64,000 nucleotides of DNA from Paragorgia papillata (lineage: Eukaryota; Cnidaria; Anthozoa; Scleralcyonacea; Coralliidae). The stretch is taken from assembly GCA_035771165.1 (NCBI GenBank), contig JAWNZC010000470.1:372001-436000 (forward strand). The letters are read 5' to 3'. How positions within the stretch are numbered: position 1 is the first letter of the stretch; each line of letters opens with the position of its first letter. Positions 22,595-36,775 of the stretch are shown here, piece by piece. Both the position numbers and the translations under genes were made by a program. The notes beneath the pieces were generated by a model, which ran no database searches, had not been told where the DNA came from, and saw only the letters and a list, made by a program, of their open reading frames with translations.

Positions 22595-25500
22595 AATAAA
22601 GTACGGAAAATTCCATATTTGGGAGTGAAAGGATTAATTCCAAATCATCACTGCCTACTTTTGGACTTTCAGACATCCCTAGAATGCGTTCTTCTATCTT
22701 TTGTCAGTCAAAAAAGTGACGGCCCATGCACTATAGGATCTTGAGTCAAAATGAGCTTTATATGAGGGCAAGTGGAACTCATCCATCCTAGGAGTTTTCA
22801 ACAGTTTTTAACACAGCAGTGGTTGGTGACCATGTCGAGTGGACTATGGATAAAATATTTTTAGAATATAGAGGACAATAAGTTGCACTGGCGTGACCCT
22901 CCTCCTAACCTTGCAAAATTCAACATGGTGGATTTATAATAAGGGCAAAATAAAATTTTAATTGGACAGCTGTCATGTGACAGAGCCCACATACTATTAT
23001 TTATTTCTATGGTTCAGCCATCTACTTCTTCAAGTGAACCTGCTACTTTTGAAATTAATGAAACAGACCCCTGTAGTGATGATGGTACATATACCTGTGT
23101 AACTAATAAGAATTGTTTAACGAAAACAGATAGTTACAGTATAAATTTATAAATGTTTTTTGTTTGTTTGTTTTTTTATTTATTCTTGTTTCATTTTATT
23201 TTGCTTTATTTTAACTTTTATTTTTATTATATTTCTATTTTTATTATATTTTATTTTATTTTATTATGTTACACTGCATGTATTACAGTATGTTATTTTA
23301 TTATACTTTATTACTTGGGCTACTGTGGTAGGCTGAGTCTGCGATTTTGCATAATTTTGCACTTTTTACTTCTGCTACTATTGCAAGCTTTCAGTGAATT
23401 GTTAGCCGTGTGACTGAGTGAGGCTGTGAGGCATGTTGTAAGTTCTTTGCTCCTTTCGCTTTTGGAGTAAGTTGAACAAAAAGTTGAGCTTTTCCTTTTG
23501 ATCAAGATGTTCTTGCACGTTGTTGATAGATTTTGAAACTGACTGACTGACTTTGTAGTTTAATTAACAGTGATGTGGCTGATAACTCTCTTGATCGTAA
23601 ATATATTCACCTGTGTGAAGTATGCACCACAGTCGCCCTTCAATGCAGGCTCTGCACATGCACTTGTGGCAAGTGCACTGAGCCTGAACGAAGGGTGAAT
23701 ATTGTGCATACATGTACTTCACACAGGTGAACTTGACTTGCCAGTACATACTGGTAGCCTGAGTGAATGCCTGACCCATTTGTCTTGTTTTATATATTTT
23801 TTATTTTATATATTCTATATCATGTATATTTTTTCTTTTGTTTTGTTTTGTTCTCTTTCTTTTCTTTTCTTTTCTTTTCTTTTCCTTTCCTTTTCTTCTC
23901 ATTTCTTTAATGTTTTAGGGGTTATGGTGAAAGTTTTCATCCAAAAGAGGTGTCAGAGTATAAAATGCATCTTCTGTGTGAGGATATACAAGAAATTGTA
24001 AGTTCCTGTTTTAAAGTCCTTTTTTTATAAAATTTGAAAATAATTACAGTAAAAGCAAAACGTGCACACACGTTGTTGGCTAACAATCTTGTTACAACTT
24101 TTCATCTAAATTATGCATAATTTCAGTGGTTAACAACTGCATTGTTTGTGCAGGTTGGGTGCCTGGGTCATCCAGGGGCTTTCACAGCCAGCTCCCAGAT
24201 AGAATACCGCTCTCATGACTGGCAAATCCCCACAACCCAGCCATGAGCCCCCACACTAGGCTCCCGTCACACTGACTAGGTCAGTGGAAGGTACTTTATA
24301 GAGTAAAAATTAGAAAAAATAAATGATGAATTTTTGTTTAGGGGGAGGATACAAACCAACAACTTTCACGCTTCAATAAACCGTACTTTCCGCCACGCTA
24401 CGTTTAGCAATACTCGCCACGTCCAGTACTGACAACATCCGACAGAGGACCACCGTTGCGCCGGCCTAACCCGCCAGAGACCGCAGTTTCGCTTTACTAT
24501 TAACCGCTCGTATAGTTGTTAAGTTAAATTTCATTCCGTGCAGACGTATCATTGTATGCCAAAATCACGCCAAGCATCTGAACATACGATGTCGCACATA
24601 TATGTAATAAGCTCCTTCTTGTTTTCTTCACAAACGATGAACAACGAACGTTCGCCGCTTCACTGAGCGTTCACCATCTTTAATTATATTACAGAAGCCT
24701 TTGTTTTTTACACGGATATATAGGGACTATGGGGTTGATGTCAATATTTTTGGGCGCAAAAAATCCCGAATGTCCTCATCCATTCATCCAATCTCAATAA
24801 TTATGGAGAATGGAGTTGCGTGAGCTGTTCATCTCTCGTGTTGTTATAAATCGGTAACCGCACGACGCATTATTTCTAAAATATACAGCAAACTATCTCA
24901 TTGGTGCTACTATATTGCTAATTTGTAGTTAGGAAAACGGGTTTAGAAATACCCAAATCAATTGATCAGATTTATTGATCAGATTTCTTTCATGTTTTAT
25001 CAATTATAGGTTGAAACTCTTGGATACTCATCATGTGTTCTTGTTGCTCATGACTGGGGCGGAATTGTTGCTTGGTGAGTATTGCATCAATCCATTGTTG
25101 AAAAACACAACACCGGACAAATTCTATAAATTCATGATATAAATTCGTTACCACGGTGTCAAAACATTTCAACACTTCTATATTATAGACCCATTTTCTT
25201 TATAGCTTTATATTTTATTTTTAACTTATATTTCTACACTGCATATACGCGCACACTAATATTTTTTGTTAACAAACTGACAAACAATTTGGTCTGATAA
25301 CGCAATACCCACACGTAACCACAGCTATTACGTAACTAAAGATAAAAGATAAAGTGCACATAAATATAGGCGAACCTAGCTGACAAATTTCTTAACTTGC
25401 CTCTGGAGATGACCACCGCTGAGGCTGTCGAAACATCAGTCACTACCACCACCACAAACAGTCGTTCTCACTAACCTAGACGAGCAACTTTCACAAACAT

Positions 25501-28500
25501 GTAGTAGTAATCAAACCATTTACTTTAAAACACTTCAAAGTTGTTTGCTATTTTATTACATAAACGCACGTGCAAAAACACTGGTATGAACCCGCCGTAC
25601 ACCTGTGCGATATATTTGCGCAATTGCCTAATCGCAAGCCATTTTTTTTTTGTTATTGATCATTTGCCACACATTCATTCGACAACCAGCAATTTTACAC
25701 ACATGAAAGTCAAATTGAGTTCAAACAAAGATCGCCATTTTTTCTTGCATGCAATTACTTTCATGTGTTTACTGCCAAGTCTTTTATAGTTAAGCCGCAA
25801 ATCTTTGCAACAAGGTGCAACTGAGAATCTAAGTGTAATTGCTTGCGATAAAATCAAACTGCTTTGATCCGGATGCGATTTTTGTTGCATGCAATTACTT
25901 TCATGTGTTTACTGCCAAGTCTTTTAATAGTTTCAATTATCGTATAAGCCGCAAATCTTCGCAACAAGGTGCAACTGAGAATCTGAGTGCAGGGCGCTCT
26001 AAAACACGGGCGGGAAAACGGCAATGGGAGCCCTGATCTATGTGTGATGCGCGTACCCCCCGCATATATCACTAGTCGCGAGCTTCGATTCAATTTCATT
26101 TTCGAAAGAAGAGAACCCATGAGCGAAGAAAACTGAGACGGCTGAAAGAAGATGCTAACGACAAAAGAATCTTTACCAATAGAAAGCTCCGCATGAAAAA
26201 TCACAGTAATGATGAGAAAAAAATAGGATTCACTATTGGCTATTGCATGTTATGGCTGATCCAGATACCTCAAGACGAAGTCAAAGACTGTACCTGTGGT
26301 CTGTGAAAGTCGAACCTCCATTTGAATATATGCTGCCAAGTATCTGTGTGGTTTCCAGCTTTTTTAAGCCGTAATCGTGCTGTATTTGCTCTATAAATGT
26401 TATGTTAATGATCTATATACCCATACATACTAGTTATAGTCTGGAATGAACCTCATGCAAACTTTAGAAGCTACAAAAAAACCCTGAATAGTCGAACGTC
26501 AAGCGGCCGTGATTATCAACTGAAGTGAAGTTTGGGCAAACCTGTTAGAGACTTCTGCCGGTTAACGTCTACAGTATTTCTGTGCACATAAAATTTGGCA
26601 AACAAAGAATACTAATCTTGTTTTTACCGTCGTAAACTAGCTTGAGTCGCATTGATGCAGACTTGTAGTAAACTTTGCAATTTTTATTTACATCATTTGG
26701 TTGAAATTTGTTTTAAAAGTCTTTCTTCTCGTTTGTTTAACATTATTAGAAACAGGGTGTCAGCATTGTGTATATGTTAATTCATGTGATTGCTCTTTGA
26801 AAGAAGCATGGGGTTTTAAACTTGAAAGCGTTAGCAGTTTTTAGTTTCACGTATTAAAGCTATATGTCAGTGGCGAGAATGGAAGAGAAAATTTTCAAAA
26901 ATGGGTTGGTAAAATGTCAGTTTTACAAAAAAAGCACAAAAAAGCACGTTCGCTGACTATGTCAGTTCGAAAGCCCATTTAATCGTCTTTACGTTGGTGT
27001 ATTCAAATTCACTTTTGTCAACCGATTCGCAGAGAAAACATGATTTTAACGGCGTGCGCCCTTCAAAAATTGTAAATTTTTAGGAATTTTTTCAACTCTC
27101 ACGATAAACAATTGTGATTTTATTAATCTAGAATAAATCCTTGACAATATATAATTAAAACAAATTTAATCTGAAAGAGTTTCTTGTTCTTTATTTGTGT
27201 TTCTAATGGCAGTAATAAGTTTTTTTCCTTTTCAAAAAGAGGAATTTATCTCGGGTACTCTTTATCTTTTTGGTCGCCATTCAAATTGTGTTATTGTTGA
27301 TTTTCAGAGCCCAAGAGCGCTCGTGCCAGTCCTTTGATGCAACACATAGCCTGCCTCCTCCACAGGCCCTATTGCATCATGGACAGGACACACACGCCGA
27401 ATTTAGGGCCTGCAAGATCCTGTAAAAAATTTGGCAAAACTTGGCACGGAATAAATTTGAATAATTAACTACCATTATTAATAGCCATGGCTATATCCGA
27501 AGATTTTTAAGGCCATTGAAGACTTATTACATACGAATCCTAGCTTTAAAATACAGGAATTGTTGAAGAAAGCAATTACATACGGTTGAACTTTGTCAAC
27601 TTTCGGCCGGAATAATCAACGAAAATACACTTTAGGGGCTGTTTATATGGGAGGCGGGACAGGACGTTTTTCATCCCAGGTTTACATGAGTTCTACCACC
27701 CGGGACGTTCAACAAGCATCTCTAGTTCGTGTTGGACATGTTCGGTATTTCGCTTTTTTTAGGGAAACTAAGCTATTTGGTCGGATAAACTGTACGTATC
27801 TTGTAGCCAGATGAATTATCTTTCTTCCAGTATATTTGATAGCTTCTACAGTGGTTTATTTCTCAAGAAAACATTCGGAGAAGACAGATTATAATACATA
27901 CGAAAAAGAATTTCAAAATAGCGGCCGCTATTATTTGGACATGTTCGGTATTTCGCTTTTTTTAAGAAAACTAAGCTATTTGGTCAGATAAACTGTACGT
28001 ATTTTGTAGCCAGATGAATTATCTTTCTTCCAGTATATTTGATAGCTTCTACAGTGGATTATTTCTTGAGAAAACGTTCGCAGTGGCAAACGACTAGGCA
28101 TTTTTATTTTTGCATCACATGACAAATGTTGCAAAGTCAGCATAATATCGTCCCGGCAAAGCGGGACGGAGTGTTTACATGAGAAAAATTGTCTTGGATT
28201 TGCCGGGATCCCGGCTGAGCGAACCAGGATGAAAAACGTCCCGGCAAACATCTTTCCATATAAACGGAACGGGGATAAATAAGAGAGATATACATGCATG
28301 GTGAGATCCCGGCAAACGTCCCGTCTCCCATGTAAACAGCCCCTTATTTAGTCTACCCAGAGACTCTTTGGCGTTTGGTTTATACTTTTTCGGTTTCCAC
28401 AATTCAACAACAACTGAAACTTGAATTACGCTACACTATAGCCTACAATTTAACAAAATTAAATCTCATTAACTCTTGGTCAGTTGACAGTCTTCGATAG

Positions 28501-31500
28501 CTAAATAAACCAAAAAACAATACGAAAAACCTGTTACTTTCCTGACCGTCGAATTTGCTTTTGTTCGGCAGATATTTTCCCCTTCAATTCCTTTTTGTCG
28601 CTAAAAATATTATTGGCAGAAGGTCGGTAATTCTAAAACATACTGGTTTCTTCATTGTCATGATCTGTAAGAAAGTTTAGACCGAATTTCCTGGTGGGTC
28701 ACAGTGTTTAAAGAACTTGGACGTACGTTTGTCGAACAGCGGCCGGAAAAAATTTGCAGGCCCTCTCAAAACTATCGCCTCTAGGGCCTAGTCTCGCTGT
28801 GCATAATGGGATCGGTCACCATTTTGTTTACAGGATCTGGCAGGCCCTCTAAACAGTGTGTCCTGTCCATGATGCAATAGGGCCTGTGGAGGAGGCAGAC
28901 ACATAGCCTAGCCTGGTACCCTGGCCCAATCAAAGAATATGGGCCAGGTAACCACTAAAGACTTCTGCTTTCCTATTGGTTAAATTTTCGCGCGTTTTTA
29001 GTGGCTATGAGTAAAACTGCAATCGTCATAAGTGGATTTAGCCCTGATGACGCGACAATGAGATTAGTGGTTACCTGGCCCTTATTTCTTTTGAAATTGG
29101 GCCAGGGAACCAGGCTACACATAGCCTAGCCTGGTACCCTGGCCCAATCAAAGAATATGGGCCAGGTAACCACTAAAGACTTCTGCTTTCCTATTGGTTG
29201 AATTTTCGCGCGTTTTTAGTGGCTATGAGTAAAATTGCAATCGTCATAAGTGGATTTAGCCCTGATGACGCGAGAATGAGATTAGTGGTTACCTGGCCCA
29301 TATTTCTTTTGAAATTGGGCCAGGGAACCAGGCTACACATAGCCTAGCCTGGTACCCTGGCCCAATCAAAGAATATGGGCCAGGTAACCACTAAAGACTT
29401 CTGCTTTCCTATTGGTTGAAATTTCGCGCGTTTTTAGTGGCTATGAGTAAAACTGCAATCGTCATAAGTGGATTTAGCCCTGATGACGCGAGAATGAAAT
29501 TAGTGGTTACCTGGCCCATATTTCTTTTGAAATTGGGCCAGGGTACCAGGCTACACATAGCCTGCCTCCTCCACAGGCCCTATTGCATCATGGACAGGAC
29601 ACACACGCCGAATTTAGGGCCTGCAAGATCCTGTAAAAAATTTGGCAAAACTTGGCACGGAATAAATTTGCATAATTAACTACATTATTAATAGCCATGG
29701 CTATATCCGAAGATTTTGAAGGCCATTGAAGACTTATTACATACGAATCCTAGCTTTAAAATGCAGGAATTGTTGAAGAAAGCAATTACGGTTGAACTTT
29801 GTCAACTTTCGGCCGGAATAATCAACGAAAATAGGGGCTGTTTATATGGGAGGCGGGACGGGACGTTTGCCGGGACGGGACGTTTTTCATCCCGGGTTTA
29901 CATGAGTTCTACCACCCGGGACGTTCAACAAGCATCTCTAGTTCGTGTTGGACATGCTCGGTATTTCGCTTTTTTTAGGGAAACTAAGCTATTTGGTCAG
30001 ATAAACTGTACGTATCTTGTAGCCAGATGAATTATCTTTCTTCCAGTATATTTGATAGCTTCTACAGTGGTTTATTTCTCAAGAAAACATTCGAAGAAGA
30101 CAGATTATAATACATACGAAAAAGAATTTCAAAATAGCGGCCGCTATTATTTGGACATGTTCGGTATTTCGCTTTTTTAAGAAAACTAAGCTATTTGGTC
30201 GGATAAACTGTACGTATTTTGTAGCCAGATGAATTATCTTTCTTCCAGTATATTTCATAGCTTCTACAGTGGACTATTTCTTGAGAAAACGTTCGGAGTG
30301 GCAAACGACTAGGCATTTTTGTTTTTGCATCACATGACAAATGTTGCAAAGTCAGCATAATATCGTCCCGGCAAAGCGGGACGGAGTGTTTACATGAGAA
30401 AAATTGTCTTGGATTTGCCAGGATCCCGGCTGAGCGAACCGGGATGAAAAATGTCCCGGCAAACATCTTTCCATATAAACGGAACGGGATAAATAAGAGA
30501 GATATACATGCATGGTGAGATCCCGGCAAACGTCCCGTCCCGCCTCCCATGTCTACCCAGAGACTCTTTGGTTTATACTTTTTCGGTTTCCACAATTCCA
30601 CAACAACTGAAACTTGAATTACGCTACACTATAGCCTACAATTTAACAAAATTAAATCTCATTAACTCTTGGTCAGTTGACAGTCTTCGATAGCTAAATA
30701 AACCAAAAAACAATACGAAAAACCTGTTACTCAGTTCCTGACCGTCGAATTTGCTTTTGTTCGGCAGATATTTCCCCCCCTTCAATTCCTTTTTGTCACT
30801 AAAAATATTATTGGCAGAAGGTCGGTAATTCTAAAACATATTGGTTTCTTCATTGTGATGATCTGTAAGAAAGTTTAGACCGAATTTCCTGGTGGGTCAC
30901 AGTGTTTAAAGAACTTGGACGTACGTTTGTTGAACAGCGGCCGGAAAAAATTTGCAGGCCCTCTCAAAACTATCGCCTCTATATAGGGCCTAGTCTCGCT
31001 GTGCATAATGGGATCGGTCACCATTTTGTTTACAGGATCTGGCAGGCCCTCTAAACAGTGTGTCCTGTCCATGATGCAATAGGGCCTGTGGAGGAGGCAG
31101 ACACATAGCCTGGTACCCTGGCCCAATCAAAGAATATGGGCCAGGTAACCACTAAAGACTTCTGCTTTCCTATTGGTTGAAATTTCGCGCGTTTTTAGTG
31201 GCTATGAGTGAAATTGCAATCGTCATAAGTGGATTTAGCCCTGATGACGCGAGAATGAGATTAGTGGTTACCTGGCCCATATTTCTTTTGAAATTGGGCC
31301 AGGGTACCAGGCTAGCAGACACATAGCTCGCCAAATTATATGCGCGTTTCCCCGCCCGTGTTTTAGAGCGCCCTGCTGAGTGTAATTGCTTGCGTGAAAA
31401 TCAAACTGCTTTGATCCGGATGCGATTTTTGTTGCATGCAAGAAAAGTAGTCTAACAAATTGCCACACAAGGAACAATCTTATTTATTGTACATATTATT

Positions 31501-34500
31501 GTACATATCAGTGGCGTTAAGTTATTTCATAAGAGATGCTAACAGAAGACAAGTATATATAGGCGTCCTGCAAGAATAGTTAATTTTGAAGAATAACTTA
31601 GTTATATACCAAACTGGACTAGGTTTGTACTCAGGAAAATATCTGCCCAAATTCTATCAGGTGACCATATCTGGAAAAATGCGGAAAAAGTGTAGTTAGG
31701 AATGAGGCCGAACATTCCTTTGCATGGACAGTTTCACGTATCTATTTTTTCTTGTTGTTTACTTTTTGTGAGTGGTTTTAACTTTTTGCGGGTGATTTTC
31801 CCATTTTGCGGGTGGTTTTAACTTACGAGATGCACACTTACTGATTACTGGTCATGTCAGTACAGACTGCTTGTTGACCAATTAGAATGCGTGATTTGAA
31901 TTTATTCACCTGGAAAATTGATGAGCTGTAATATTCCCCAGTGACAGTTAGCAACTATAGGAAGATTTTTGGAGTATTTCTCTACAAGACTACAACTTGC
32001 CTCTGGTTACCACTTATCTGAGGGCTTCGAGTTTTCTGATTGACTATAACGTCTGGTTTCCATAAGATCGTCCCGGTCGTCTCGATTGCCCAAATCTCTC
32101 CAATCAGACTAGAGATATCCAATTACGATTTTTTTCTCTACTGGTTACTGACTAGCGTTAGGGTTTTTGTTTGGGTTAGATGACCTTAACCAATTAGAGA
32201 GCTTATAGCATAGATACAGTACGTGCCAATCATTTGTTAGTTTTTTAACCAGTCACTGAATCGAAATTGAGTTACTCACGTCTTGAATCACATGCACACC
32301 AAGAAAAATACACAAGTTTAAGATATGACAGTTAAATATGCTTTTCTCTATATTTTCCAGGAATGTTGCTCACTGTTACCCAGAAATAATTGATCGACTT
32401 ATCATCTTAAACGCTCCACACCCCAGGTACAATAAGTTACTTGGCATGCTTTATTTTCTCAAACTAATCTGATGTGTGTTATTAGTGTTTTCAGCTTGAG
32501 GTTGGTGAAGTTTTTTCGTATGTTTTTGCTGTACAGGCTGTCGCAAGTTAAACTCAGAGAAAAACTCTGAGTTCCAGACGGGATTCGAACCCACAACCTT
32601 CCGAATGCCAGCCGGACGCTCTCACTATTGAGCCAATGAGTTCTAGTGGTTCGATGGTGAAAGCCTCCGGCTGGCATTCGGAAGGTTGTGGGTTCGAGTC
32701 CTGTCTGGAGCTCAGAGTTTTTCTCTGAGTTTAACTTACGACAGCTTGTACAGCAAAAACATACGATGTAATTATAACTGCAAAAGCAATGTATGGAATG
32801 CCGGGTTTATTCTGGCAAAGTCAATCAAGGTCTGGAAACTCGGAAAATTTCAAAGCGCCTATAATGCATAAACTTGAACAAAAAGATCGCTACATTTCTC
32901 TGAACAGATCTGATATCAGAGCTGAGCAGACTGTGCGTTTTTACGTGTGTAGTTTAGTGGCGTACCATCGAGTTGCTATTTATAGGACAAAAATGGGGGC
33001 AAAAAACAGAAATTGAGCTTCAAATGTTTGCAAATGAGCTATTATCTATTGTTTGGACTGCAAGAATTATGGGTAAATGCGGACAAACATAAATAGTGAC
33101 GTCATCACGACGAAGCATTAAAAAGTGATTACTTAGCTGAATATGGCAAGCTAACTTCAGCCAGTGGTAGAGTTAGTTCATCCCCAGGGCGTTCGTGAGA
33201 GATGCGGCAAGATAACACCCTGGCAAAAGCTGGATTTTGGCGGAAGCACGTTAAGAAACTTTTCGATACATTTAGAAGATTTTCCCGCGAGTTCAGCACG
33301 CTGGAACTCAGGACCGAAGACTCGGTAAGAGTGGAATGCTTTGTCTGCTTTTCACAGTTTGCTTGCACGAATTCGATGTTTTCAACTGGCGGGAAAAATT
33401 TTCAGATATGGAATAATTTGTCACGTGATCTTCAGCCTTTGTCAGGGCGTTCCAATCTCCTCGCCGCGTCTTCATTACGAATGCCCTGGGGACGAGGTCG
33501 AAGAGTTTCTTGCGAGTGTTTCGCGCGCGAATCGACATTTTCCTTTCGTCTATTGAGCTCTCGGCTGGAACTAATTAAAAATCTATTCAATATTTACAAT
33601 AGAAATATCGATTCGCTCGAAAAAATTCGCAACTGGAAAATCGGCTTAAGGTCTAAGGAAGTTTAATGTAATTGTGATTTTAAAAAAACTTTTGCCAGTA
33701 ATCAAAAACTGATCTTATTTTTTCTTTTTTTTTAGAATATTTCAGAAACACATTTGTTCCAGTTTGAAACAATTTTTGATGAGCTGGGTAAGCTTAAAGA
33801 AATTGCTACAAATATTGCTGTAGCCTGGTTACCTGGCCCAATCAAAGAATATGGGCCAGGTAACCACTAAAGACTTCTGCTTTCCTATTGGTTGAAATTT
33901 CGCGCGTTTTTAGTGGCTATGAGTAAAACTGCAATCGTCATAGAATGAGACTAGTGGTTACCTGACCCATATTTCTTTTGAAATTGGGCCAGGGTACAAG
34001 GCTAATATTGCTGTAGCAACTGTTTATGGCTTGGTCAACCACTAAAATCCATACAGGGCTCTTTATATGAGCCCAGCTTGCCCCGCTCGAGGGTTTTCGT
34101 GAAACATTGACTAGCGAGCCAGACCGGTTTAGCATACGGGACAATTTTTTAACGCAACATGTTGCCACTGCAAAATTCGGTTAGAAATTGTCCACAAATC
34201 AAATTTGGTTGCGGCAACATGCATGTTGCCTTAAAAATCGTCGCTAAAAATTGTCCTGTATAACATCACCTTAAATTTGTGAAATTTCGAACGACTGTTC
34301 GCGCGCGTATACATGCATGTATTGAGTGATACTTGGGTTCAGAATTATTAGCCAAGCCACTGAGCCCCATATACGAGTTATTAGCATTCCAGATATGGAG
34401 AATGAAGCTCACTCATGACTACATGGAGTATTGTCGTGTGGTCACAAAAAACAGACGACAAAATAACGACAAAATAACCACATAACAGACTAAGAGACTG

Positions 34501-36744
34501 CTCCTATGAGCCGGGATGGTCGGGTAGGTGGGATCTTGCCAAGTATAGATAATTTCCCTTTACGTTTCGACTTCAGTTTATTCGACAACCGGGCCGTTCA
34601 CACAAAGCAAAATATTCACATACATGTAGTGAATGCTCAAATCCATCAATATCGATCTTATTCTAGTTTACTCCACCTCGAGGAGGTGGTCTCGGATCCC
34701 AAATTTTACAGGATAGTGTGAACGGCCCCATAAACCGGCTTCAAAAGTTAGGTCAAGCTTTTTTACCAAGTGGTTCAGTTTCCTGTGTCGTCTGGATACC
34801 AGATCGTTTAGGCCTTAGGGGTCAGTTGTCGGGGCAATCTCGTACCCAGCGCCTGCGATCCTTTTGGCTACTACCAAGAATCAGAGGCTCTGGGAAACTC
34901 CGATGAAACTCGTCATCCGATTGGTTAGTTTAAAAACAGTAAACTTTCAAATAGTGTGCACGTTGCTAACTTGTTTAATCGATTTCTCGACGTTCTGTAA
35001 GACATAATTATACACGACAGACCCAAAATATAATTGAACACATGAAATAATTCAAAACAGCAACAATACCGACAATTTACAAGTTAAAACTATTATTATT
35101 GTCGCTTCGTCGCCAAACAAACATCCATCGTCTGATTCGTCTCGTAATTCTTCGCAGTTTCGTCTCAGAACTTAAAAATTATATTAGAGAATACAAGGTC
35201 GATGTAGTTTAGCTAAAATTCCTGGCAAAAAGTACAATTTCTTACCTGAGCGGCTGAGCCGATTACTGCCGAGTGCTGACGGCGACGCGGACATTTAAAA
35301 CACACTCGTCAAAACGTCTGGTTGACGATTTTGAGAAATGCGAAGAAAGGCCATTTGTATCGATTGTATTGTCGAGAGCTTTGTAAAACATGTTGGGCCT
35401 TTTTTATCGGTAAACAAATATTTTTCCTGGTCTTCGAACAAGCGAACGATCGTCGATGATTGTTACAAATTATAGGGAACTGGGAACCAGAGGACTGGGA
35501 ACAAAAACCCAATTTTGGGGTCTTTTTCATCGGAGTTTCCCAGAGCCTCCGTTCCTTGGTAATGACCAAAAGGATCGCAGGCTCTGGGTACGAGATTGTT
35601 GTCGGGGTACAAAATGGAGGCCAGCCTTAGTCTTTTCGCAGTTATACAAAATGGAGGTCAGCCTTAGTCTTTTCGCGGTTATACAACATATAAGTCTACA
35701 CATATATAAGTCTTTTGCCATGGGAAGTGACAACCTGTCGTTGTCTTGTTCGACGCTTTGAAGCATTTCTCATTGTGAATCAATATCTTCGTTGTGTTTA
35801 CGGTAGCCTGCGTAGCTGGCGGTATTAGCAGTTGGGGCTTGGGCCAGCTCCTAATACCGCCAGCTAGGCAGGCTAGTTTACAGTGAATTTCCATTTCAGA
35901 AGTTCTAGTGTTAAAGCCTGACATAAACTTTTATAAAAGTTTTTATTTCTGTTTCTTTTAGTATATTTTCTTTAACTTGCTGCCATATTTACCAGAGATG
36001 TTTTATTCCTTGGATGATTACGCACTAATAGATCAGCTGCTTGTTGGTGAAGCAGTAAGTGACATATTAACTAATTGATTGTATGATTGATCTTATGATT
36101 GACTGATTGACTGATCGTATGTAACAGACGTTTGGTGGACGTCCGTCAAGCTCAATTATTCAGTAAAGATTTCTGAGCCCCAGACAGAAAATCTTTTCTG
36201 AGTAATTGAGCTTGACGAACGCACATCAAACGTCTGTTCCATTACACCAAGCTCGCAAACGTACCACATGCACTACATGTATACGTACAACTTATCATAT
36301 TGATTGATTGATTGTATGAATAGTTGATTGTTTGATTGATGGTGTGATTGTATGAATGGTTGATTGTATGTTTTATTGATCGATTGGTTGAACGTATGAA
36401 TCGTTGATTGTATGATTGATTGATTGGTTCATTGTATAATTGTATCAATGAATGATTGATTGTTTGATTGACCGATTATTTGATTGATTGTATGAATGAT
36501 TATTTGATTGATTTATTGTTTCATTGTATAATTGTATGAATGATTGATTGTTTGATTGACTGATTGTATGAATGATTGATTGATTGTATGAAAGATTGAA
36601 TGATTGATTTATTGATTGTATGAATGATTGATTGTATGATTGATTGATTGTATGATTGTATGAATGATTATTTGATTGTTTAATTGTATAATTGTATAAA
36701 TGATTGATTATTTGATTGTATGAATGATTATTTGATTGATTGTG

Positions 36745-36775
<31 letters not shown>

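Larger units (their letters stand above)
25990..31375. mobile_element. Composite hAT-like element (5.4 kb) in hydrolase intron 4
   Basis: Terminal inverted repeats of about 26 bp starting CAGGGCGCTCTAAAACACGG. CTGAGTG directly flanks both ends (25983-25989, 31376-31382), and the interrupted sequence resumes to the right. The length is due to nested elements: two copies of a 1.54-kb element and four copies of a 209-bp element. No transposase frame, so non-autonomous. Confidence 0.65.

Noticed and set aside
25380..25460. Penelope-like 3' tail (GTCGAAACATCAGTCACTAC)
   Set aside because: Only a short similarity in style to such tails; no ORF nearby, so not annotated.
28909..29553. CRISPR-like array
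   Set aside because: Units are 209-bp transposons with 9-bp identical spacers, in a eukaryotic intron.
32572..32660. tRNA gene on the minus strand
   Set aside because: Same reasons; part of a SINE.
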